Assembly: GCA_016234555.1 (NCBI GenBank)
Contig: JACRBJ010000082.1
Span: 1-64,000 of the forward strand
Length of the DNA: 64,000 bases
Direction: 5' to 3'
Origin: Chloroflexota bacterium
GTDB taxonomy: Bacteria > Chloroflexota > Anaerolineae > Anaerolineales > Villigracilaceae
The notes beneath the pieces are model-generated. The model did not search any database and was not told where the DNA came from. It worked only from the letters and a program-made list of their open reading frames with translations. Shown here piece by piece: positions 7,694 to 17,031 of this stretch (position 1 is the stretch's first letter; each line of letters starts with the position of its first letter). The position numbers and the translations under genes were made by a program.

Positions 7694-8785
7694 ATGCTGA
7701 ATAAATTGTCCGCGACACGCAAAGGGCTTATTTTGTTGATTTATGCTTTATTTCTTGCTGTATTATGGGGATATTCTTTTCTTGAGGAGAACTATTTTCC
7801 AGAGGACACGGAATGTAGCATGTCCAGAAGATTGTCTGGTACGCAATGTATATTTTCTGTTAAGAGCCTGGGTCAAATTGGATATTTCACAGCAGACAGT
7901 CAATCCATTATCTTTGTAGAAGATAATGCGACGAGAAATGTTCTGAAAATTGAACCTATTGCTCAATTTGATTCCATATTTTCCGGGAAACGTTTTGAGC
8001 ATCCGTTCCGAATATGGACATTTGCTCTCTCTCCAGACAGGACTAAAGCCGTAACTTGCATTGCAGAAGAAGGGGAGGGTGGTAGTATAGAATACTGGAT
8101 TTGGGATATTGAGCATAGCAACCTTATCAAAAAGATAGATGCTTCTCCTTACGGTTGTGTATTTATGACATTTTCTGCAGACGGAAAATCATTGATGCTA
8201 AATTTGGTGGGAAGAAATCAGATTGGTAAACTCAATTTGGACACAGGTAGGTTGTGGGAAATCGAGGGGAATAATTTTGCTGTTGCGCCAGATGGGCATT
8301 CTCTAGTTGTTCAAGATGCTAAAGGGATAAAAGTATTAAAATATCCTGAATTTGAATTTATTCGAGATCTTGAAATACCAGATAATGGTTTTCAAATGCA
8401 TTTTTCTTTTTCTGCGGATAGTAAGTTTCTAGCAGGCACTAATAATAGCGGAGATTTGGCTGTTTGGAGTGTCAAGAATGGCGCTTTGCTCTCGCATTTT
8501 CAACTTGACTCCGCGTTTTGCGTGCCCGCCTTTTCTCCTAAAAATGAAAAATGGTTTTCTTGCTTTAGAGAGAATCAGTCACACGGACTAGCGTATGAAT
8601 CATATGTTTTTCAATGGGGACCCGATTTCTATAATTCTTCTACCGCGCCCTTACGATTGGAACAAGTGATAAAACTTGGCTCACGTAAAATATTGCCTTT
8701 TAAATTGGACGTTTCTCCTAATGGAGAGAAATTGTTGGTAGCAGATGATAGCTATATTCAAGTTCTCCAAATTGCGGAACCATAA
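7694..8785 (+). CDS. Membrane-anchored WD40-like beta-propeller protein
   Basis: A 363-residue protein: an N-terminal signal anchor (GLILLIYALFLAVLWGYSF, about 12-30) followed by repeats of the type FSADGKSL, LSPDRTKAV, VAPDGHSLVV, FSADSKFLAG and VSPNGEKLLVAD, each starting a WD40/PD40 blade. Roughly six or seven blades can be counted. The domain would lie outside the cytoplasmic membrane and probably binds protein or ligand; no enzyme motif is seen. The start MLNKLSATRKG follows GAGAG, and a TATAAT box lies upstream. The gene is clearly richer in A and T than the mutase gene 20 bases downstream, which suggests separate origin. Function unknown. Confidence 0.75.
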   Translation: MLNKLSATRKGLILLIYALFLAVLWGYSFLEENYFPEDTECSMSRRLSGTQCIFSVKSLGQIGYFTADSQSIIFVEDNATRNVLKIEPIAQFDSIFSGKRFEHPFRIWTFALSPDRTKAVTCIAEEGEGGSIEYWIWDIEHSNLIKKIDASPYGCVFMTFSADGKSLMLNLVGRNQIGKLNLDTGRLWEIEGNNFAVAPDGHSLVVQDAKGIKVLKYPEFEFIRDLEIPDNGFQMHFSFSADSKFLAGTNNSGDLAVWSVKNGALLSHFQLDSAFCVPAFSPKNEKWFSCFRENQSHGLAYESYVFQWGPDFYNSSTAPLRLEQVIKLGSRKILPFKLDVSPNGEKLLVADDSYIQVLQIAEP

Positions 8786-8805
8786 TTTCAAACACAGGAA
8801 ATAAT

Positions 8806-10473
8806 ATGACCATCAACGATCAATACAATAAATGGAAAGAAAACACGCTCAAGAAATCTCTGGATAAATTCAAGGAGAGAAAAGAGCGCTTTGAGACTTC
8901 TTCGGAAATCGAAGTTCCGCGCGTGGCATTGCCTGAGGATGTGGGGCGCGAGGACCTCGCTCCTACGTATGCAGAAAAGCTCGGTTTCCCAGGAGAGTAT
9001 CCCTTCACCCGTGGCGTCCAGCCGACGATGTACCGCTCCCGTTTCTGGACCATGCGTCAGTACGCGGGATTCTCCACCGCCGAGGAATCCAACAAGCGCT
9101 ATCGCTACCTGCTCCAGCAGGGACAGACGGGCTTGAGCGTCGCGTTCGACCTGCCGACCCAGATCGGCTACGATGCTGACGACCCGATTGCCGCTGGCGA
9201 AGTGGGCAAGGTGGGCGTTTCGATTTCGTCCATCCGCGACATGGAACAACTCTTCGACCAAATTCCGTTGGACAAGGTCTCCACGTCCATGACCATCAAC
9301 GCTCCCGCAGGCGTGTTGCTGGCGATGTACATTGCCGTGGCGAAACGTCAGGGCGCGGACATGCGTCAGTTGCGCGGCACCATCCAGAACGACATTCTCA
9401 AGGAATACGTCGCGCGCGGCACGTACATCTTCCCGCCCGCGCCGTCCATGCGGCTCATCACCGACATCTTCCAGTTCTGCTCCGCTGAAGTCCCCTTTTG
9501 GAACACGATCTCGATCTCGGGCTATCACATCCGCGAGGCGGGTTCGACCGCCGTGCAGGAAGTGGCGTTCACGCTGGCAAATGCGATTGCCTACGTCGAA
9601 GCCGCGCTCAAGGCTGGTCTCAAAGTGGACGACTTCGCGGGACAACTCTCGTTCTTCTTCAACGCGCATAACAACCTGCTGGAGGAAGTCGCCAAGTTCC
9701 GTGCGGCGCGACGCATGTGGGCGAAGATTATGCGCGAACGGTTCAAAGCGCAGAAACCATCCTCGTGGCAGTTGAGATTCCACACGCAGACGGCTGGTTC
9801 CACATTGACAGCACAACAACCCGAAAACAACGTGGTGCGTGTGACCCTGCAAGCCCTGTCTGCCGTCCTCGGTGGGACCCAATCCCTGCACACCAACAGC
9901 ATGGACGAAGCCCTCTGGCTGCCGACGGAGAAGTCGGTCCGCGTGGCGCTGCGCACCCAGCAGGTCATCGCCTACGAATCAGGCGTGGCGGACTCGATCG
10001 ATCCGCTGGCGGGTTCGTATCTCATCGAAAGCCTGACCGACGAAATCGAGAAGCAGGCGACCGAATACATCGCCAAGATCGACGAGATGGGCGGCGCGCT
10101 GACCTCCATCGAACGCGGCTATATGCAGAACGAGATCCAGAACGCCGCCTATGCCGCACAGCAGGCAATCGAAAAGAAGGAACAGGTGGTGGTGGGCGTC
10201 AATCAGTTCCAGGTGAAGGAAGAGATGACCCTCGAACGCCTGAGCGTTGACCCTGCCATCGAGGTGGCGCAGAAGGCGAAGTTGAAGGCGTTGCGAGAGG
10301 GGAGAGACCAGAAACGAGTGAACGAGTTACTGAGTAAGTTGAAGTCCGCCGCACAGGGGACCGAGAACCTGATGCCGCTCTTCATCGAATGCGTGGAAAA
10401 CGACATCACCCTCGGCGAAGTCTGCAATACTTTACGACAAGTCTGGGGAGAATATGTCGCAGAGGGGTTTTAG
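8806..10473 (+). CDS. Methylmalonyl-CoA mutase, large-subunit catalytic domain
   Basis: A 555-residue acyl-CoA mutase TIM-barrel subunit. It has the family signature YRSRFWTMRQYAGFSTAEESN-type block near residue 75, LSVAFDLPTQIGYDADDP, SISGYHIREAG (active-site His) and FHTQTAGSTLTAQQP, and ends at the usual length for two-subunit (archaeal-type) enzymes. The cobalamin-binding domain (DXHXXG) is not in this protein and no separate small subunit is in the window, so it must be encoded elsewhere. It converts methylmalonyl-CoA and succinyl-CoA, or a related branched acyl-CoA such as isobutyryl- or ethylmalonyl-CoA; the exact substrate is uncertain. AGGAA precedes the ATG and a strong terminator follows, so it is transcribed alone or with the beta-propeller gene. 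Confidence 0.92.
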   Translation: MTINDQYNKWKENTLKKSLDKFKERKERFETSSEIEVPRVALPEDVGREDLAPTYAEKLGFPGEYPFTRGVQPTMYRSRFWTMRQYAGFSTAEESNKRYRYLLQQGQTGLSVAFDLPTQIGYDADDPIAAGEVGKVGVSISSIRDMEQLFDQIPLDKVSTSMTINAPAGVLLAMYIAVAKRQGADMRQLRGTIQNDILKEYVARGTYIFPPAPSMRLITDIFQFCSAEVPFWNTISISGYHIREAGSTAVQEVAFTLANAIAYVEAALKAGLKVDDFAGQLSFFFNAHNNLLEEVAKFRAARRMWAKIMRERFKAQKPSSWQLRFHTQTAGSTLTAQQPENNVVRVTLQALSAVLGGTQSLHTNSMDEALWLPTEKSVRVALRTQQVIAYESGVADSIDPLAGSYLIESLTDEIEKQATEYIAKIDEMGGALTSIERGYMQNEIQNAAYAAQQAIEKKEQVVVGVNQFQVKEEMTLERLSVDPAIEVAQKAKLKALREGRDQKRVNELLSKLKSAAQGTENLMPLFIECVENDITLGEVCNTLRQVWGEYVAEGF

Positions 10474-10490
10474 AATAAATTAGTAATTTA

Positions 10491-10524
10491 GAGGACGGCT
10501 GAAAAGCCGTCCTCTCTGTTTTTT
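10491..10524 (+). terminator. Rho-independent terminator after the mutase
   Basis: A perfect 10-bp stem, GAGGACGGCT-gaaa-AGCCGTCCTC, is followed by TCTGTTTTTT. It isolates the mutase gene from the AT-rich gene downstream. Confidence 0.88.
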
Positions 10525-10586
10525 AATGAACACATCAGAAATGTCGATCATTAAGTTTATGTTCACTGAAATCATAATATGTCGCA

Positions 10587-10592
10587 TATAAT
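10587..10592 (+). promoter_or_regulatory. Likely -10 box for the AT-rich giant gene
   Basis: A perfect TATAAT lies 22 bases before the ATG at 10615, after an AT-rich stretch. A -35 is weak (TTCACT with a 19-base spacer). It fits an independent promoter after the mutase terminator. Confidence 0.45.
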
Positions 10593-10614
10593 TCAAGGTG
10601 AAAGACTTTGAAAA

Positions 10615-13600
10615 ATGAGCGACTTTGAGACCAGTATCAAAAAAATTTCTGCAACTCTTTGCGAATTTTCTATTGATGAAATAGCAAATGCATTATTTGT
10701 TTCATCTATTTGGCTTCCAAATATCGCAAGCCCGATTCAACATCAATTACTTGTAACAATTTTCGCTTCGCTCAAGCCTGAGCAATTTCAAAATACTAAG
10801 AAAATAGGTACATACCAAGATTTTAAGAACCTTTTAGAGGTTATTTATCCCTTGTTACCTAGTTTCCCGATAATTGAAGATTATATTCCAAGTCCTGATT
10901 GGGGAGAGGTTAAATTTCACCATCAAGGCGTAGATTACAAAATTTTTTATGGAACCGAATTAGATAATACATACGATTTGTTACAGTTGTATGATGTAGT
11001 TTATTCGTCGTTTGACGAGGAATTCTTGAAAATTACCTCACGATCTCCAAAAGAAGAACTTAAATCCTCGTTGGTTCTACAAAACGCAATTCTTGTTTCA
11101 ATAACAAGTCAACCTGCAAGTGAAGAGTTGAAGAAAATTTCAACAGGCAGTAAACAAATCCCCACAGAGACCTTTTGGAATGAAGTAAGTAAAATATATT
11201 CTAATTTTACGCCACTTGAGATTTTAAATAAAAATTTTCTTGAAAACTACAGTGTTCATATTGGTGGATTGCCGGCTGACTTAACAAGTGAGAGTAGATT
11301 TCAGGATATGGCCTATGCAGACCAAAATATCCCATATTTGTTCTTAAAATGGAAAGAAAGTTACCTTCTTATTCTTCCACGTAGAATTTCGGAAGTTCTA
11401 ATTGATACTTGGTCCGGTATTTTTAGAAAATATAAGGACGATGTTCACCGAACTGCCGAAAAATACTTGTTACGTTTAAACGCGGAGATTTATAAATATG
11501 TAAAGCAAAGAATAAGAAGTGATGACGTCTTTGGCTTAGTAAATGTAATTACAAAAAAGAACAAGCCTCATGAGATATTGTTTTCTTTGTCTTTTACATC
11601 GAGAGATAGATTAGTTCTGATTTATCTAGCTGAGCCATTTGTTGATTCAGATGAAATTAGCAAACACTTAGAATCTGTGGCGCGTAAACTAAATAAAGCC
11701 GTTAAATTGATTGGTTACCCTCCAACGAAGCTGGGACTTAATCTTGAAAAACAGATAATTGAGCTTCGGTCCAAAACAAAGGCTGCAAAATTGAAGCCGT
11801 TATTGCTGGTTGTCATCCCGCAAGTATCCACTCAACCTTTTGGGTTTTCGCTACCAAAATTATTTCAAGGCGAAATCGTCTTTTTGGATCAGTTTTTAGG
11901 GTTAGTTGATGAAGTGATTTCTGCGGATGAGTTTGTTTCATTTTTCACATATAAAAAGGAACTTAGCGAGAAACTCAGTTCGCCAATGGTTGGGCTGCTA
12001 GATGTTTACGGTTCATTTCGAGATTCGCATGGTGTTCTGGTTGAAGGTGCTAGAGGTCCAGATATGATTGTTCTAGACCCTCATTGGGGATCAGAGATGC
12101 GTTATGAGTCACTGAGCACGTTTTGGTCTTTATACCCTGATGTAGGTTTTTTTGATCACCCAAGAAGCTGGATACCAATTAAGGAGACCTCAACAAGAAT
12201 TCGCTTAGAGGCTAGAAGCTTTTTTGGCTGCGCCATTTATAGCGAAATAGGCAAATCTAAGTTATTTGTTTCAGCACTTTTTGAAGACCTTACTTACGAA
12301 CAAGCATTAATAACTAATTTATTAATAGAATGTCTAGAAGACTCAATGTCTAATCTGAAACGACTTTTTGAAAATCACTCATTTTTTCAGGTGTATAAAC
12401 AAGTTCAAGTTATGTTCTTTCCTTCAGGGTTGTTGAAGAATGAAAAATTCAAGCATATTTCACACCTAGACCCTAATGTGGATGGTAGTTTCTGGAGGCT
12501 GGAAAGAGGTTTTCCTCGTGTTGAGTTGCCAGCTGTGAGACTGGTTTTTAATGAAGAAGCCTTGTTAAGCGCATTTAGTGCAGTTGAGGACAACAGGATT
12601 GAAATCGATTTGTTATTGGCGATTATCCAAGAGATTGATGGTTTTGTTCCAGACGGTGAATTGTCTGCTATTGCAGAAAGAATAAGTGCCCAAAAAGGTG
12701 GTCCATCTCGATTTAAGTTATTTCATGTAGAAAAAGAGGTGTCATTTCCAGAACATGTTAGAGTAAACAAACCGACAACCTATGATCGAAAAAGAGGTAG
12801 AAAGAAAGTAGCCGAATTAGCAGCTCTTAATGGAATTCGTCCAGGAGTTTACAAATTAGAGGACGCAAAAGAAACTCTTAATAAACTCCGCAACTTAGTA
12901 ATTCAGCAGATTAATGAAATCGTTTCTGAATGCGCCTTGGTATCGTCAATTCCATTTCTTATTGAAAGAATTGATTCTCTTGAAAATGAGCATGAATATA
13001 GGAAGGCTTCAGTAAACTTATCGCTTGAGCACGAAGTTGATTATCGACGTGAAGAAGTCTATTCAAGTGGATATAAAGAATTTATTCAAAACCACAAACT
13101 TATTAGATACTTAATTGAGAAGTTTATTCAATTGCAGCCAACGGGAAAGAAGATATTAACAACGGATTTGTATCTCTTATTAATTTGCTTGATTGAAATA
13201 CTGCTTGATATTTATGTTGCAAGTGATCATGTGCACTATCAAATATATCCATTGGGGGTGACAATTGGAGAGGACTATCTCATCAATGTTAATTACGAAA
13301 TTAACATTGATGAGATGACGAACAAGTTTAGTGAAGAGCAGGCTAGAATTTCGTTGAAGTTGATTGGAATTGAGGAAGATAGGATTGAGTCTCCTAGGCC
13401 CTTGGAAGAGTACTTAGAGGAGCTGAACAGTGCCTTTAATGTTTCTCTTGGATTTAAATTGGCAAATCTAATTAGTGTTTTGCATTTGCTGTCTATCTGG
13501 CCAAGCTATAATGAACAATCTGTTGAGAAAACATTTTATGCTTTTGATTTAGAAACAATAGTTAATGTGTGCGTAAATAACATTTTGAATATAAAGAGAG

Positions 13601-14367
13601 AAGAGGCAATAGCTATTCTTGAATTTTTGACTCTCAAAAGCGAAGATGTTTTACGTGTCTTGAATCAGGAAGTATTAAGTGACGATCTTCCTGTTTGGGA
13701 GCATAGAAAACGGTATGCGCGATATACAATCAAACCTTTGATCTCCCTCGATGGTATATATTTTTGGGGTCCGTACTCAACAAGAAGAACGGGGATTATC
13801 TGGAGTAATGCAATTTCGGAAAGATCCCTTCCATTTGATTTGTTATCGCCAGAAATTAACAATGTCTTGGATAGTCAAAGTAGGTTGATAGAAAAAGCAC
13901 TAGAGGAGAAGGCCCTCTTAATAACAAAGCGATATACTGATTTTGCAGAGCCCAATGTAGAACTTCATAAAAGAGATGTTGGCTATCATCCGCTAGAATT
14001 AGGAGATTACGACGTTTTAGCTTACCTTCCCAAGGCAAATATTATTCTCAACGTTGAATGCAAAGAAATTGCACGTGCCTATTGTGCTAAAGATGCAAAA
14101 AGATTACGAGAAAAGATTTTCGGCAGACCAGATAGGGAAATAGGTTATTTGGGACGAGTAGAGATTAGGGAAGCATATTTAAAAGAAAACTGTCGAAAAA
14201 TAGCTGATCTACTGAAATGGCCCGTAAATCCTGAAAATTTGCCTAATGTGCTTTCTATTTTTGTTTCTCGCGAAATGTACTGGTGGACTATGTTTCCAAC
14301 AAGACAGACTAGCGTGGTTTTTAAGAGGATTGATTTGCTTTCACAATTTCTTGAAGAATTATCTTGA
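10615..14367 (+). CDS. AT-rich 1250-residue protein with C-terminal PD-(D/E)XK-like nuclease motif
   Basis: A very long, soluble protein without signal or membrane segments that I do not recognise over most of its length. The N-terminal thousand residues are mixed alpha/beta with no Walker A or helicase motif that I can find. Near residue 1135 there is LELGDYDVLAYLPKANIILNVECKEI, i.e. G-D-x-D followed about 17 residues later by E-C-K, the pattern of a restriction-endonuclease-like (PD-(D/E)XK) active site; a basic stretch (KDAKRLREKIFGR) follows. The gene is strikingly AT-rich compared with its neighbours and bounded by a terminator upstream and a long inverted repeat downstream. I infer horizontal acquisition and a possible defence or DNA-processing role. 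It has no methylase or ATPase partner in the window. Confidence 0.7.
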   Translation: MSDFETSIKKISATLCEFSIDEIANALFVSSIWLPNIASPIQHQLLVTIFASLKPEQFQNTKKIGTYQDFKNLLEVIYPLLPSFPIIEDYIPSPDWGEVKFHHQGVDYKIFYGTELDNTYDLLQLYDVVYSSFDEEFLKITSRSPKEELKSSLVLQNAILVSITSQPASEELKKISTGSKQIPTETFWNEVSKIYSNFTPLEILNKNFLENYSVHIGGLPADLTSESRFQDMAYADQNIPYLFLKWKESYLLILPRRISEVLIDTWSGIFRKYKDDVHRTAEKYLLRLNAEIYKYVKQRIRSDDVFGLVNVITKKNKPHEILFSLSFTSRDRLVLIYLAEPFVDSDEISKHLESVARKLNKAVKLIGYPPTKLGLNLEKQIIELRSKTKAAKLKPLLLVVIPQVSTQPFGFSLPKLFQGEIVFLDQFLGLVDEVISADEFVSFFTYKKELSEKLSSPMVGLLDVYGSFRDSHGVLVEGARGPDMIVLDPHWGSEMRYESLSTFWSLYPDVGFFDHPRSWIPIKETSTRIRLEARSFFGCAIYSEIGKSKLFVSALFEDLTYEQALITNLLIECLEDSMSNLKRLFENHSFFQVYKQVQVMFFPSGLLKNEKFKHISHLDPNVDGSFWRLERGFPRVELPAVRLVFNEEALLSAFSAVEDNRIEIDLLLAIIQEIDGFVPDGELSAIAERISAQKGGPSRFKLFHVEKEVSFPEHVRVNKPTTYDRKRGRKKVAELAALNGIRPGVYKLEDAKETLNKLRNLVIQQINEIVSECALVSSIPFLIERIDSLENEHEYRKASVNLSLEHEVDYRREEVYSSGYKEFIQNHKLIRYLIEKFIQLQPTGKKILTTDLYLLLICLIEILLDIYVASDHVHYQIYPLGVTIGEDYLINVNYEINIDEMTNKFSEEQARISLKLIGIEEDRIESPRPLEEYLEELNSAFNVSLGFKLANLISVLHLLSIWPSYNEQSVEKTFYAFDLETIVNVCVNNILNIKREEAIAILEFLTLKSEDVLRVLNQEVLSDDLPVWEHRKRYARYTIKPLISLDGIYFWGPYSTRRTGIIWSNAISERSLPFDLLSPEINNVLDSQSRLIEKALEEKALLITKRYTDFAEPNVELHKRDVGYHPLELGDYDVLAYLPKANIILNVECKEIARAYCAKDAKRLREKIFGRPDREIGYLGRVEIREAYLKENCRKIADLLKWPVNPENLPNVLSIFVSREMYWWTMFPTRQTSVVFKRIDLLSQFLEELS

Positions 14368-14433
14368 AATTAAATACTTACTAAGCGTCCGAGGCAGGAA
14401 TGGTGGGAAAATGCGAGGAAGTGCCCCCTCCTG

Positions 14434-14501
14434 CCTCCCCCAAATGGGACAACGGAACATATACGATTTTAGTGAGCTTTTTATGTCCCATTTGGGGGAG
14501 G
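14434..14501. repeat. 17-bp perfect inverted repeat upstream of the DUF559 gene
   Basis: CCTCCCCCAAATGGGAC and its exact complement are separated by 34 AT-rich bases. The flanks (GTGCCCC... and ...GGCGGTGGGGGC) extend the symmetry roughly. The arrangement resembles a small non-autonomous element or a strong hairpin between the AT-rich gene and the DUF559 gene. Confidence 0.75.
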
Positions 14502-14535
14502 TGCCCGACAGGGCGGTGGGGGCTATAATGCGGTT

Positions 14536-14901
14536 ATGCCAGCCAAACGGTCCAACCCCAAAACCATGTATCGTGCAGGTGAATTGAGAAAAGAACTCAC
14601 GCCCGCTGAGAAAAAGCTGTGGGCATATTTACGCGGGGACAAATTGAATGGGGTAAATTTTAGAAGGCAGCATGCTCTTGGTAACTTTATCGTTGATTTT
14701 GTCTCGATCAAGAGGAAACTAGTAATCGAGCTGGATGGCGGTCAACATCTCGAACAAGCCGAATACGACATAGAGCGAAGTAAGTATTTGGAAGCGCAAG
14801 GGTATAAAGTTATCCGCTTTTGGAACAATCAGGTGGAAAATGATGTCAATGGAGTCGTTCGGGCGATTGAATTTGCTTTGAAGGGTGACTCAATAAAGTG
14901 A
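14536..14901 (+). CDS. DUF559 endonuclease-like protein (Vsr-related fold)
   Basis: A 121-residue protein that fits the DUF559 family from end to end: LRKELTPAEKKLWAYLRGDKL, then GVNFRRQHALGNFIVDFVSIKRKLVIELDGGQH with the nuclease-fold residues D and ELDG, and the ending GYKVIRFWNNQVENDVNGV. These small proteins share the Vsr/PD-(D/E)XK fold and are scattered through genomes, often alone and often next to repeats or mobile elements. Activity is rarely demonstrated. It starts 35 bases after a long inverted repeat. The next gene is convergent (minus strand), so this gene is transcribed alone. Confidence 0.88.
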   Translation: MPAKRSNPKTMYRAGELRKELTPAEKKLWAYLRGDKLNGVNFRRQHALGNFIVDFVSIKRKLVIELDGGQHLEQAEYDIERSKYLEAQGYKVIRFWNNQVENDVNGVVRAIEFALKGDSIK

Positions 14902-14964
14902 TGACAAACTCGGTGAAAATCATGCCTGCAGAGGGCCATGCGGCAAACAATGTGATGCTCATTG

Positions 14965-16014
14965 CTAACTAAAGTCCACCGTAAAATATCCGCCATGATC
15001 ACTGCATGAACTATAGGCATACCCAACGCCAATTTGGGTAAAGTTGCCGAGGACATAATCCCAGTGTTCATCCATCCGCCATTGGTCCATCGCGTTTTGT
15101 GGTGTGCCAATGGCAAGGATCTCGCCGGAAATATAGGAGCCAACGTGAGTCTGGCTATAACCTGCCATTCTTTCGCCAAAGGAGCCGTCTGAACCGTCAT
15201 GGCTGAGGAAGTTGTTGAACGCCATATCTTCAGCATGGTTTTGTGAGAATGCGGCGATCTCTGCGTTGAAAGTCACGGCGGGCAAACCGGCATTTATCCG
15301 TTCTCCGTTAATTAAGAATACGATCTGATGCACGTAATCCGCATTTTGGCTGTGGATGCAATTTCCCGATTGGGTTGAATTGGTCCCCGAGGCGGCGTTA
15401 CTACTCGCATACGTGCCTACCATGAATTTCACCCAGAAAGTTTTTTCCGCGCCGATCGGAATGCTCTCGCCGTTTGAATTGTTCAGTGTGAAGTAGCCTG
15501 CGTACCTTCCATCGGCTGTCGGTGCGGTCAGCTCCATCGAGACTTGCACCTTCTCGTTCGGGGCAGCCGCAGGTATTGGAGTGGAGAGAGGCGCTTTGAT
15601 CTCATCACCTGACGAAAACTTCAAGGTGTAGTTGGTCCAGGAACAGGTGCCTGTGTTTTGGAATTCCCACGTCTTGGTAAATTTCTCGCCCGCTTTTACC
15701 TGTGTATTATCCGGGATGGTCACATCGCGCAAAAGTATGGCGGCGTCTTTGCAATTCGAAAGTGCAGTACCTGTAAGTGCGGGGATGGCGGGCGTTTCTG
15801 TAGCTTCGGGGCTGGGAGTCAACGTCGCCGGTGTGAACCCTGCTTTCGTTGGTACCAGGGTTGCAGTCACAAAATCTGGTTTTGCGGAAACTTGCGGATC
15901 CACATCAACTGAGATACAGGATGTGAGCAGGAGAACAATGGGCAGAAATATTATTTTTTTACGCAAGGACGAGGTTGCAGTTTTCAGCTTTTGTTTTGTG
16001 GGACCATCCATCAT
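14965..16014 (-). CDS. Lipoprotein with NBR1-like Ig domain and CAP/SCP domain
   Basis: A 349-residue protein. The start MMDGPTKQ was preferred to one eight codons upstream because AGGAG lies 6 bases before it. A signal sequence ends in the lipobox LLTSC, followed by a Thr/Pro-rich linker (TATLVPTKAGFTPATLTPSPEATETP). Residues about 95-200 form an NBR1-type Ig domain (DVTIPDNTQVKAGEKFTKTW, FQNTGTCSW, YAGYFTL). The C-terminal CAP/SCP domain has VFLINGERINAGLPAV, FSQNHAEDMA and FLSHDGSDGSFGERM, with the QW(R)MDEHWDYVL and IGVGYAYS strands. It should be anchored outside the cytoplasmic membrane. This Ig-CAP combination with a T/P-rich linker is common in Anaerolineae. The molecular role is unknown. 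Confidence 0.85.
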   Translation of the reverse strand: MMDGPTKQKLKTATSSLRKKIIFLPIVLLLTSCISVDVDPQVSAKPDFVTATLVPTKAGFTPATLTPSPEATETPAIPALTGTALSNCKDAAILLRDVTIPDNTQVKAGEKFTKTWEFQNTGTCSWTNYTLKFSSGDEIKAPLSTPIPAAAPNEKVQVSMELTAPTADGRYAGYFTLNNSNGESIPIGAEKTFWVKFMVGTYASSNAASGTNSTQSGNCIHSQNADYVHQIVFLINGERINAGLPAVTFNAEIAAFSQNHAEDMAFNNFLSHDGSDGSFGERMAGYSQTHVGSYISGEILAIGTPQNAMDQWRMDEHWDYVLGNFTQIGVGYAYSSCSDHGGYFTVDFS

Positions 16015-16132
16015 TTTTGCTCCTGCTTTGCGCGGCATGCGAATTGTCCCAAATTTATACCATAAGCATGATGTCTGGCGAACCAGATATATTGAATTTG
16101 CGTTGGACGAATAATTCCCTTAAACTTGTTAC

Positions 16133-16999
16133 ATGACAAACAAAATCCAAGCATCCAAATTTCCACCACACGGCTGGCTCGGACTCGGCCTGGTCGTCCT
16201 CTTCTGGATTCTCAACTGGACCTTGACCGGTCCACGCACGCATTGGGGATTCTTTCCGCTGTGGGTGGGTTACTGTCTCGCCATGGACGGGTTGGTCAAG
16301 TGGCGCACGGGCACATCCCTGCTCACGCGCAGTCCGCGAAAATATGTTGGGCTGTTCCTCGTCTCCGCCCCAGGCTGGTGGCTCTTCGAGCTGCTCAACG
16401 TCCGCACCCAAAACTGGGTGTACGACGGCGCCGAGATATTCACACCGTTCCAATATGTCTTTTTGACCACCGTCAGCTTCACCACCGTCATCCCCGCCGT
16501 GTTTGGGGCTGCGGAATTGTGCGCCAGCTTTGATTTCCTCAAGCGCCTCAAGCCGGGACTCGCAATTGGCACCGACAAACGAACAACCGTCTCCTTCTTC
16601 ATCCTCGGCTGGGTCATGCTTGCCCTGTTGCTGCTTTACCCGAAGATTTTCTTCCCCTTCATCTGGTTTTCCATCTACTTTATCCTGGAACCGCTCAACG
16701 TCTGGTTGGGGAATCGTTCCCTTGCCCACTGGACGGCGAAAGGCGACTGGCGTCCTGTCATTGCCCTATGGCTTGGGGTTTTGCTGACCGCCTTCTTTTG
16801 GGAGATGTGGAATTATTTTTCATATCCCAAATGGATTTATCACGTCTCTTGGGGAAACTGGCTGCACGTCTTTGAAATGCCCCTGCTTGGCTACGGCGGA
16901 TACCTGCCCTTTGCGCTCGAACTGTACGCCATCTACCACCTGATTGTCGGCTTCCTTGGCGACAAGTCCACAGATTATGTCAAGGTCATGCCTGATTAA
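16133..16999 (+). CDS. Polytopic membrane protein, unknown
   Basis: A 288-residue protein with about eight membrane helices and many aromatic residues (GWWLFELLNVRTQNWVYDG, FFWEMWNYFSYPKW, WLHVFEMPLLGYGGYLPFALE). The repeated W..FE..N pattern with nearby glutamates recalls the inner faces of membrane cyclase or carotenoid-type proteins, but I cannot assign it. It lies 32 bases before an HsmA-like small membrane gene, so the two may be cotranscribed. No clear Shine-Dalgarno precedes the ATG. It has no signal peptide and no soluble domain. Confidence 0.7.
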   Translation: MTNKIQASKFPPHGWLGLGLVVLFWILNWTLTGPRTHWGFFPLWVGYCLAMDGLVKWRTGTSLLTRSPRKYVGLFLVSAPGWWLFELLNVRTQNWVYDGAEIFTPFQYVFLTTVSFTTVIPAVFGAAELCASFDFLKRLKPGLAIGTDKRTTVSFFILGWVMLALLLLYPKIFFPFIWFSIYFILEPLNVWLGNRSLAHWTAKGDWRPVIALWLGVLLTAFFWEMWNYFSYPKWIYHVSWGNWLHVFEMPLLGYGGYLPFALELYAIYHLIVGFLGDKSTDYVKVMPD

Positions 17000-17031
17000 C
17001 ACCACACCCAAAATACTGGAGGAAACCACTG

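Noticed and set aside
8788..9891. Minus-strand reading frame opposite the mutase gene
   Set aside because: Methylmalonyl-CoA mutase motifs are unmistakable on the plus strand; the other frame is its shadow in GC-rich DNA.
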